This document shows, in pieces, positions 1-4,298 of a stretch of 7,627 bases of DNA (within the stretch, counting starts at the first letter, position 1; every line of letters starts with the position of its first letter). The translations under genes and the position numbers were made by a program. The stretch comes from Clostridiales bacterium. Lineage in GTDB: Bacteria; Bacillota; Clostridia; Lachnospirales; WQUN01. The stretch lies in assembly GCA_031289625.1 (NCBI GenBank), contig JAITPB010000125.1, positions 1 through 7,627 of the forward strand, given 5' to 3'. Under the pieces are notes generated by a model. The model saw nothing but the letters and a program-made list of their open reading frames with translations. It was not told where the DNA came from and ran no database searches.

Positions 1-804
1 TTTTAGGCGCTGGGTATCGCACCCCGAGGCCAGCGCGATAATTTGATGCCCCAGGCAGATCCCCAGCACGGGCTTTTCGTCCATTAATATTTGAACCGCC
101 TTCACCACGCTCGGTAAATCTTGGGGATCGCCTGGGCCATTGGTCAGAAAAACCGCGTCCGGATTACAGCTGAGAATTTTTTCTGCTGAGGAAAATGCTG
201 GGAATACAGTCAAAGCGCAATCGTTATTATGTAATTCCCGCAGTATATTTTTTTTCAGGCCAAAATCCATGACAGCCAAATGAACCCGGGCGAATGGATG
301 CGGGATGTCATAAACCTGCCCGCAGGTCACGTCACGCACCAAATTTTTATCTTGATCCGTGAAATCCAAATCATCTTGGCAGCCCTCAATCAGAATGGAG
401 CCGCGCAGCGTCCCGCTTTCCCGCAGCATCTTTGTGAGGCGCCGTGTATCCACGCCCTCCAGGCCAGTCACGCGATACTGCTTAAAAAATCCATCGAGGC
501 TCATTTCACATCGCCAATTGCTGGGCGCTTCACATTTTTCACGCACGATACAGCCGCGCATCCGGGGCGCGTCCGCCTCCATATCCTCCAGATTCAGCCC
601 ATAATTTCCAATAAGCGGATAAGTCATGGTCACAATTTGTCCGGCGAAGGACGGATCTGTAAATGTCTCCTGGTATCCGGTCATGCCTGTGGTAAATACC
701 ACCTCGCCGGCGGTATTTTTTAAATGGCCGAACGCCCAGCCGTCAAAATTCGCGCCGTTTTCCAGCACGAGCGTGGCCTGCCTTTTTTTCTCATAACCCA
801 GCAA
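1..804 (-). CDS. carA: Carbamoyl-phosphate synthase small (glutaminase) subunit, 3' end beyond the window
   Basis: CarA hydrolyses glutamine and channels ammonia to CarB, which makes carbamoyl phosphate for pyrimidine and arginine synthesis in the cytoplasm. The minus-strand frame is open from before position 804 to the window edge. Family landmarks, in order, are ATLVLENG near the N-terminus, GEVVFTTGMTGYQE, PSFAGQIVTMTYPLIGNYG, GLEGVDTRRLTKMLRESGT, the start of the glutaminase domain (LAVMDFGLKKNIL), TNGPGDP, and the nucleophile elbow PVLGICLGHQ with Cys250. About 100 residues, including the His/Glu of the triad, lie outside the window. The start is unsure. I chose TTG at 804 because GAGGG (812-816) lies 7 nt upstream and the first ATG in frame (870) lies upstream of the predicted transcription start. 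A strong SD at 844-851 serves instead an out-of-frame ATG at 835. The identity is certain; the first 10 or so residues are not. Confidence 0.95.
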   Translation of the reverse strand, partial: MLGYEKKRQATLVLENGANFDGWAFGHLKNTAGEVVFTTGMTGYQETFTDPSFAGQIVTMTYPLIGNYGLNLEDMEADAPRMRGCIVREKCEAPSNWRCEMSLDGFFKQYRVTGLEGVDTRRLTKMLRESGTLRGSILIEGCQDDLDFTDQDKNLVRDVTCGQVYDIPHPFARVHLAVMDFGLKKNILRELHNNDCALTVFPAFSSAEKILSCNPDAVFLTNGPGDPQDLPSVVKAVQILMDEKPVLGICLGHQIIALASGCDTQRLK

Positions 805-835
805 TATGCATCCCTCGTTTATTTTTGTCCGCCAT
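791..835 (-). other. Possible 14-residue leader ORF in front of or overlapping carA
   Basis: ATG at 835 has the best ribosome binding site near carA (AGGAGAGG, 8 nt spacing) but encodes only MADKNKRGMHIAGL before a TGA at 791-793. That stop overlaps an ATG (794-792), which is itself out of frame with carA until a run of seven A residues just downstream. This may be a translationally coupled leader peptide, or the remains of a start region damaged by an indel or a sequencing error. I see no run of regulatory codons in it. Confidence 0.3.
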
Positions 836-861
836 TTTGATTTCCTCTCCTGTTCGAAAGA

Positions 862-890
862 ATTATACATTTTTTCGGTATTGTGCACAA
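862..890 (-). promoter_or_regulatory. sigma-A type promoter of carA
   Basis: On the minus strand there is a -35 TTGTGC (885-890), a 17-bp spacer and a perfect -10 TATAAT (862-867). The expected transcription start is near 855, just upstream of the AGGAGAGG SD at 844-851, giving a very short leader. No pyrimidine attenuator or PyrR-type antiterminator is visible between promoter and gene. The -35 sits in the palindrome TTGTGCACAA (881-890), which could be an operator. Confidence 0.75.
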
Positions 891-907
891 GCGCTTTTAC
901 TGATGCT

Positions 908-949
908 GAAAATAAAAACAAACCAGTCAGAAGGCGTCCTGACTGGTTT
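908..949 (-). terminator. Intrinsic terminator of the surface-protein gene
   Basis: An 11-bp perfect stem (920-930 with 939-949) encloses an 8-nt loop. On the minus strand it is followed by GTTTTTATTTT. It starts 9 bp after the stop codon of the surface-protein gene and separates that gene from the carA promoter. Confidence 0.9.
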
Positions 950-958
950 AACGTAAAC

Positions 959-1561
959 TTAATACTGTTTTACTCTGCGAACAAAACAAATCATTACGCC
1001 AAAAGCGGCAATGGCCAAAGCAGTCACCGAAACAGTTACCCAAGAAAAATCTGCTGTTGCGGGATTTTTGGCCGCGATGGTGGAAATATCCGTTCCCGCT
1101 GGCTGGGCTGGCATCTCTTCAATTGCGATTGAATCCGCGCCTAAACTCTCGCCCGTTTTGGGGTTGACCATCGTCACGGAGGTATTGACCAACTTAACGT
1201 TATCCGCGTTTGTTCCTGGCGGCAACTGCAAAACAAACTCATATTTTGTCGCATCCAGCTCATACGACGCGTCCGGCGCACTCTCCTGCTGAAGATAATA
1301 TTGGCCTAATGGCAATTCAAAAATAACCGTCCCATTGTATTGGATGGTATCTTTGTACTCGGCGCCTGTCTCTTGATTTGTTATTCTTATCTGAGCGCCG
1401 TTTAAAGTGATTGACGGATCGGTTTTATCCACATTGTGGATGGTAACCTGTCCCACCGTCGATGTGCTTGGAGCCAGCGTTTCGTTGTTGGCAAACACAA
1501 CCGCTTGGCTGACTAAGATGATTCCCAGAATCAGACACGCCATCACTTTCTTCTTGATCAT
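959..1561 (-). CDS. Small LPXTG-like (NPATA) cell-wall-anchored surface protein with one SpaA/CnaB-like domain
   Basis: This 200-residue protein is predicted to be exported and attached to peptidoglycan by a sortase. Residues 1-24 form a signal peptide (MIKKK, a hydrophobic core, then VFA-NN). Residues 38-127 resemble a SpaA/CnaB prealbumin-like beta domain (LNGAQIRITNQETG, then GQYYLQQESAP). Lys46, Glu93 and Asn126 are placed where such domains form an internal Lys-Asn isopeptide bond; this is inferred from position, not proven. The tail has a sorting signal: NPATA (166-170), a hydrophobic span (about 173-193) and RRVKQY. An internal NPKTG at 133-137 has no following membrane span. I chose the ATG at 1561 because AGGAGGGGG (1568-1576) lies 6 nt upstream; the ATG at 1579 overlaps that SD. 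A class B sortase is transcribed divergently next door. The ligand is unknown. Confidence 0.88.
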   Translation of the reverse strand: MIKKKVMACLILGIILVSQAVVFANNETLAPSTSTVGQVTIHNVDKTDPSITLNGAQIRITNQETGAEYKDTIQYNGTVIFELPLGQYYLQQESAPDASYELDATKYEFVLQLPPGTNADNVKLVNTSVTMVNPKTGESLGADSIAIEEMPAQPAGTDISTIAAKNPATADFSWVTVSVTALAIAAFGVMICFVRRVKQY

Positions 1562-1634
1562 GCAAATCCCCCTCCTCATGTTGTCATTATGTTCCGCGAT
1601 CTGTGGTGAGATTATTCATCAAGTCCACAAAAAT

Positions 1635-1663
1635 ATTATAACATAAGAGCTGAAAAAAGGCAA
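1635..1663 (-). promoter_or_regulatory. Promoter of the surface-protein gene
   Basis: On the minus strand there is a -35 TTGCCT (1658-1663), a 17-bp spacer and a consensus -10 TATAAT (1635-1640). The transcript would start near 1628, leaving a 5' leader of about 67 nt. The SD and start codon of this leader could pair with the small RNAs at 3786-4215. Confidence 0.75.
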
Positions 1664-1717
1664 ATTATTTCTTTTTACTTTGTTTTTTTTCCTTGGGCAA
1701 AAAGCGGCTGAAACTAA

Positions 1718-1746
1718 TTGACAGCTTCCCGGATCAAGGCTAAAAT
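1718..1746 (+). promoter_or_regulatory. Promoter of the class B sortase gene
   Basis: A consensus -35 TTGACA (1718-1723), an exact 17-bp spacer and a -10 TAAAAT (1741-1746) lie 38 bp before the sortase start codon. It is divergent from the surface-protein promoter; the two -35 elements are about 54 bp apart with T-rich DNA between them. Confidence 0.85.
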
Positions 1747-1784
1747 AAAAAGATAAAGAAAAGACATAGAGAGGGGGGATTCCT

Positions 1785-2687
1785 ATGGCCTCTAGACTGA
1801 ACCACAAAAAATATATGGAAGACGATTTTGATTTGGATCGCCATAAACGCGTCCAGGAAAAAAAAGCGGTATTTAAAGAATTCCGGGAAAAAAACCAAAA
1901 ATTGATTAATATTTTGACAGCTATGATTGTCATCCTGGCCTTTGTCATCGCCTGGTTAGGCTACAATGTAATCAGCTATTATATCGCGCTGTGGCAGAAC
2001 TATAAGATTAACCGCGCCGCTGTTGAGATGCTCGCGAACAAGCCAGCGGACGCAGCGCCGGAACAGCCGTCGGAGACCCCAGCCGCGAACGCCTTCGCGC
2101 CTTTGAACGACCAGCCCATTCAAGAACATCTTGCGGATCTAAGGCAGTCTTTCCAAAATGACGACATCATCGCTTACTTGAATATCTTGGACACCAATAT
2201 CAATTTTCCTGTTGTGCAGGAGGCGGATAACAGCTATTATCTGACGCATGACCTCCACAAAGACGAGAATGTCGCCGGTTCCGCTTTTATGGACTATGAG
2301 AACCGGCCAGACGTGAAGGGTTACAATACAGTCATTTACGCGCACAATATGCGAAACGGATCTATGTTTCATAACCTTCGCTATTATGCCGACAAGGCTT
2401 ACTATGAGACACATGACCTCATCACGCTGGAGACGCTGTACGACACGACTGTATGGGAAATATTTTCCTTTTATGTGTCCAAAGTGGATTTTAATTATAT
2501 ACAGATAGATTTTACGGATCAGGAGGATTTTTATACGCGGCTTCTCAAAGTGGTGAAAGAAAAATCTGAGTATGACACAGGCGTGGAGGTTCAGCCTGGA
2601 GACAAAATGCTGACGCTTTCCACCTGCACCAACCGCATAGAAGACACGCGCTATGTGATACACGCGAGACTCCTGGAAAGAAATTAG
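1785..2687 (+). CDS. srtB: Class B sortase (cysteine transpeptidase)
   Basis: Membrane-bound transpeptidase that cleaves a sorting signal after Thr and joins the protein to the cell-wall cross-bridge. It has 300 residues: a charged cytoplasmic N-terminus (1-40), one membrane span (about 41-66), a linker rich in Ala and Pro (about 83-108), and an extracellular catalytic domain (about 120-300). The catalytic residues are His187 in YAHNMRNGSMF, Cys281 in LTLSTCTN and Arg289 in DTRYVIHARL. The YLTHDLHKDENVAGSAF and MDYENR stretch is typical of class B enzymes. The ATG at 1785 is preceded by GAGGGGGG with 6 nt spacing. The adjacent divergent gene encodes an NPATA-tailed protein, its likely dedicated substrate. 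The class is clear; the symbol follows the family and implies no link to heme uptake. Confidence 0.93.
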   Translation: MASRLNHKKYMEDDFDLDRHKRVQEKKAVFKEFREKNQKLINILTAMIVILAFVIAWLGYNVISYYIALWQNYKINRAAVEMLANKPADAAPEQPSETPAANAFAPLNDQPIQEHLADLRQSFQNDDIIAYLNILDTNINFPVVQEADNSYYLTHDLHKDENVAGSAFMDYENRPDVKGYNTVIYAHNMRNGSMFHNLRYYADKAYYETHDLITLETLYDTTVWEIFSFYVSKVDFNYIQIDFTDQEDFYTRLLKVVKEKSEYDTGVEVQPGDKMLTLSTCTNRIEDTRYVIHARLLERN

Positions 2688-2719
2688 GACCTGCCCGTTC
2701 ACCCGGCAGGTCTTTTTTT
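2688..2719 (+). terminator. Intrinsic terminator of the sortase gene
   Basis: An 8-bp stem, GACCTGCC (2688-2695) with GGCAGGTC (2705-2712), encloses a 9-nt loop and is followed by seven T. It begins directly after the sortase stop codon, and its T-tract runs into the stop codon of the convergent msrAB gene. On the minus strand the trailing sequence is only weakly T-rich, so bidirectional use is possible but uncertain. Confidence 0.9.
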
Positions 2720-3677
2720 AGAGCGCTGCCTCAAAATCCAAAAGCGGCAGCAAATGGCCGTACCCTTCTTCTTGCATTTTATTTTTGGGGACAAAACGCA
2801 GCGCGGCGCTGTTGATGCAGTATCGCAGGCCGCCCAGGGAGGCGGGGCCGTCCTCGAAGACATGCCCCAAATGCGAGCCGCTGCCGGCGCTTTGTACTTC
2901 TGTGCGCTCCCGTCCCCAGGATGTATCGGACAGCGTTTGAATCGTTTTTGGATCGATCGGTTTTGAAAAACTGGGCCAGCCGCATCCCGAATCAAATTTT
3001 TGGGAGGACACGAAGAGCGGCGTTCCATCCACAACGTCCACATAGACGCCGGGCTCAAATTGATTCCAATACTCGTTTTGAAACGGCGGCTCTGTCGCGG
3101 AGCGTTGCGTCACTTCGTATTGCATGTCTGTCAGCCGCCGCCGAAGAACCGCGCCGTCTGGTTTTGAGGGGCGGTAGGATTGCGCGGCCATGAAATGCGC
3201 GGGGCCGATGTGGCAGTATCCGCCGGGGTATTTATCCAGATACCGCTGATGATACGTTTCCGCGGGATAAAAATTTTCCAGCTTCTTCATTTCGACCGCG
3301 AGGGGTTTATCCAGGGTTTCCCCCAAAAGCGTCAGAGAACCCAATATGACCGGAAAATCTTCTTCGTCTTCATAATAAACGCCCGTTCGGTACTGCTCTC
3401 CGATGTCAGGCCCCTGCCGGTTGACAGACGTTGGGTCGATGACTTGATAAAAAAGTTCCAGCAGTTCTGTAAGGCCGATCCTGGCGCTGTCATACCGGAC
3501 GCGGACAGTTTCGGCAAAGCCCGTGCGCCCAGAGCAGACTTCTTCATAAGAAGGATTTTGCTTGTGGCCGTTCGCGTAGCCCACCTGTGTTTCCACAACG
3601 CCCGGAATCAATGACAGATATTTTTCCAGGCCCCAGAAACATCCGCCAGCCAGATAAATGTGTTTAGTTTTTCCCAC
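2718..3677 (-). CDS. msrAB: Bifunctional methionine sulfoxide reductase MsrA-MsrB
   Basis: Reduces both S- and R-epimers of methionine sulfoxide, repairing oxidised proteins and free Met-SO with thioredoxin-type electrons. It has 319 residues. The MsrA domain (about 5-160) carries GGCFWG with catalytic Cys13; Cys155 in GGYCHIG is a candidate resolving cysteine. The MsrB domain (about 182-305) shows the GCGWPSF motif (Cys232, likely resolving), SHLGHVF (His269, His272) and RYCINSAALRF with catalytic Cys287. The zinc-binding CxxC pairs of many MsrB proteins are absent, as is usual in fused forms. No signal peptide or membrane span is seen, so it is probably cytoplasmic. The start is GTG at 3677, with GGGGAG 7 nt upstream. 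It converges with the sortase gene, and its upstream region overlaps the first small-RNA control box. Confidence 0.96.
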   Translation of the reverse strand: MGKTKHIYLAGGCFWGLEKYLSLIPGVVETQVGYANGHKQNPSYEEVCSGRTGFAETVRVRYDSARIGLTELLELFYQVIDPTSVNRQGPDIGEQYRTGVYYEDEEDFPVILGSLTLLGETLDKPLAVEMKKLENFYPAETYHQRYLDKYPGGYCHIGPAHFMAAQSYRPSKPDGAVLRRRLTDMQYEVTQRSATEPPFQNEYWNQFEPGVYVDVVDGTPLFVSSQKFDSGCGWPSFSKPIDPKTIQTLSDTSWGRERTEVQSAGSGSHLGHVFEDGPASLGGLRYCINSAALRFVPKNKMQEEGYGHLLPLLDFEAAL

Positions 3678-3712
3678 GAGACGTCTCCCCTTTCTTTATG
3701 ATGCCTGTCTGT

Positions 3713-3743
3713 ATCATAGCATAATTTCACCAAATTTTCACAA
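3713..3743 (-). promoter_or_regulatory. Candidate msrAB promoter, overlapping the first TTCACA box
   Basis: On the minus strand there is a -10-like TATGAT (3713-3718) and a -35-like TTGTGA (3738-3743) with a long 19-bp spacer. The -35 lies inside the second TTCACA hexamer of the control box at 3726-3764. A regulator bound there could therefore also affect msrAB. The match is modest. Confidence 0.4.
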
Positions 3744-3779
3744 ATGCTTCTTCTATTATTCACAAATCCAATCTATAAT
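3726..3779 (+). promoter_or_regulatory. Activator box (four hexamers at 11-bp pitch) and -10 element of small RNA 1
   Basis: Hexamers TTCACC (3726), TTCACA (3737), TTCTTC (3748) and TTCACA (3759) are each separated by exactly 5 bp. They are followed by 9 bp and a consensus -10 TATAAT (3774-3779). There is no good -35 at the usual distance. Direct repeats on an 11-bp pitch in front of a bare -10 are typical of promoters activated by OmpR/PhoB-family regulators; the Bacillus PhoP box is TT(A/T/C)ACA with about 5-bp spacing. The same array recurs at 3965-4018. The cognate regulator is not proven; the neighbouring response regulator is the first candidate. Confidence 0.75.
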
Positions 3780-3785
3780 TTAATC

Positions 3786-3940
3786 ATCGAAGTAAGAACT
3801 GGGCCGAGACGGCTCAATCAATTTTTTATATTTTGTTTTGTCTTCCAAAAGGAGGACAACCTAACTTTCGCGAACGACATGCATTTATATATCTCACCCT
3901 CCTTCAGCGTCCTTTGTCCAGGTGACAAAGGACTTTTTTT
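3786..3940 (+). ncRNA. Putative trans-acting small RNA, copy 1 (about 155 nt)
   Basis: The start is set about 7 nt after the -10 at 3774-3779, the end by the T-tract of the terminator. In order it contains: a hairpin GGGCCG-AGA-CGGCTC (3801-3815); an A/T-rich linker; a 9-bp hairpin with an AAAA loop (3838-3859, one U-G pair); a 47-nt segment identical in copy 2 (3860-3906); and a 10-bp terminator hairpin. The conserved segment looks largely unpaired and contains CACCCTCCTT (3896-3904), complementary to G-rich Shine-Dalgarno sites. No ORF with a ribosome binding site fits. I do not recognise a known RNA family. The action as an antisense regulator of translation is inferred from this layout. 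Confidence 0.7.
3909..3940 (+). terminator. Intrinsic terminator of small RNA 1
   Basis: A perfect 10-bp stem, GTCCTTTGTC (3909-3918) with GACAAAGGAC (3924-3933), has a 5-nt loop and is followed by seven T. It fixes the plus-strand orientation of the RNA. Confidence 0.93.
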
Positions 3941-3964
3941 ATCTTGTGAATTTTTGTTAAAGTT

Positions 3965-4018
3965 TTCACCAAATTTTCACAAATGCTTCTTGCATTATTC
4001 ACAAACCAAATCTATACT
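3965..4018 (+). promoter_or_regulatory. Activator box (four hexamers at 11-bp pitch) and -10 element of small RNA 2
   Basis: TTCACC (3965), TTCACA (3976), TTCTTG (3987) and TTCACA (3998) have exact 5-bp spacers, then 9 bp, then a -10 TATACT (4013-4018). Hexamer positions, spacers and distance to the -10 match copy 1 exactly, while some spacer bases differ. That argues the geometry is under selection. A further weak hexamer (TTGTTA, 3954-3959) continues the 11-bp register upstream. Confidence 0.75.
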
Positions 4019-4024
4019 ATAACT

Positions 4025-4215
4025 ATCAAAGCAAGAGCCGAGCGGAAACAGTCCCAAACCAAAACAGCTCAGGATAAAACGGCTCTTATTCATTTACCAA
4101 ACGCCGCATTGCCTTTTGCAAGGCAGGCAGCCTAACTTTCGCGAACGACATGCATTTATATATCTCACCCTCCTTCAATGTCCTTTGTCTATTATGACAA
4201 AGGACATCTTTTTTT
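4025..4215 (+). ncRNA. Putative trans-acting small RNA, copy 2 (about 190 nt)
   Basis: A paralogue of the RNA at 3786-3940, with the start set about 7 nt after TATACT. The 5' stem is AAGAGCCG (4033-4040) with CGGCTCTT (4080-4087). It keeps the GAGCCG/CGGCTC pairing seen in copy 1 but encloses a 39-nt loop instead of 3 nt. A second hairpin, TGCCTT-TTGC-AAGGCA (4110-4125), has a sequence unrelated to that of copy 1 in the same relative place. The 47-nt conserved segment (4131-4177) is identical to copy 1 and runs straight into the terminator. Different 5' halves with an invariant 3' segment suggest that this segment is the target-pairing region. No protein product is credible. Confidence 0.7.
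4178..4215 (+). terminator. Intrinsic terminator of small RNA 2
   Basis: A 12-bp perfect stem, ATGTCCTTTGTC (4178-4189) with GACAAAGGACAT (4196-4207), has a 6-nt loop, then C and seven T. It is the copy-1 terminator with two extra base pairs and a different loop. It stands between the small RNA and the response-regulator promoter. Confidence 0.93.
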
Positions 4216-4246
4216 CCTCATAAATCTTTCTTTCCATGAATCTTTC

Positions 4247-4275
4247 TTTTCATTTCTGTCATTTTAGACTATAAT
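4247..4275 (+). promoter_or_regulatory. Probable promoter of the two-component operon
   Basis: A consensus -10 TATAAT (4270-4275) has TTTTCA (4247-4252) as a weak -35 at 17 bp. Transcription would start near 4282, immediately before the SD. The region upstream is T/C-rich with a partly repeated ATCTTTCTTT motif, but shows no clear 11-bp hexamer array like those of the small RNAs. Read-through from small RNA 2 could also contribute. Confidence 0.6.
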
Positions 4276-4298
4276 GGAATCTGGGAGGGGGGACGTTT

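Larger units (their letters stand above)
3726..4215 (+). repeat. Tandem duplication of a complete small-RNA transcription unit
   Basis: Two direct copies (3726-3940 and 3965-4215) each contain box, -10, RNA and terminator. The boxes are offset by 239 bp and the 47-nt identical blocks (3860-3906, 4131-4177) by 271 bp, so the middle part of copy 2 is 32 nt longer. Similarity is concentrated in the box and in the 3' end of the RNA. The 5' RNA halves have diverged, so the duplication is old rather than recent. Confidence 0.9.

Noticed and set aside
805..870. ATG at 870 as the carA start
   Set aside because: It is in frame, but it lies over the -10 element and upstream of the expected transcription start, and it has no SD.
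1091..1163. Internal NPKTG in the surface protein (residues 133-137) as the sorting motif
   Set aside because: It is not followed by a membrane span and basic tail; the C-terminal NPATA is.
1562..1579. Upstream ATG (1579) as start of the surface protein
   Set aside because: The codons it adds are the SD itself (AGGAGGGGG). The ATG at 1561 has ideal spacing and gives a standard signal peptide beginning MIKKK.
3863..3904. Minus-strand mini-ORF MHVVRES with an SD-like AAGGAGGG in the conserved block
   Set aside because: SD and ATG are 13 nt apart, there is no minus-strand promoter or terminator, and the peptide has 7 residues. It is better explained as the mirror image of an antisense segment on the plus strand.
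3744..4022. 92-codon plus-strand ORF across small RNA 1 and the second control box
   Set aside because: It has no ribosome binding site, runs through two promoters and a terminator, and its frame is not kept in copy 2. It is a chance opening in A/T-rich DNA.
3879..4198. Shared short reading frame beginning MHLYISPSF in both small RNAs
   Set aside because: It starts at the ATG inside the conserved block but has no SD at a usable distance (GGAGG in copy 1 is 23 nt away; copy 2 has none). The copies diverge at once after the block and one ends within the terminator.
4216..4269. A third TTCACA-type array in front of the response-regulator promoter (autoregulation)
   Set aside because: The region has T/C-rich partial repeats about 17 bp apart (ATCTTTCTTT), but no hexamers in an 11-bp register. 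I cannot support a box there.
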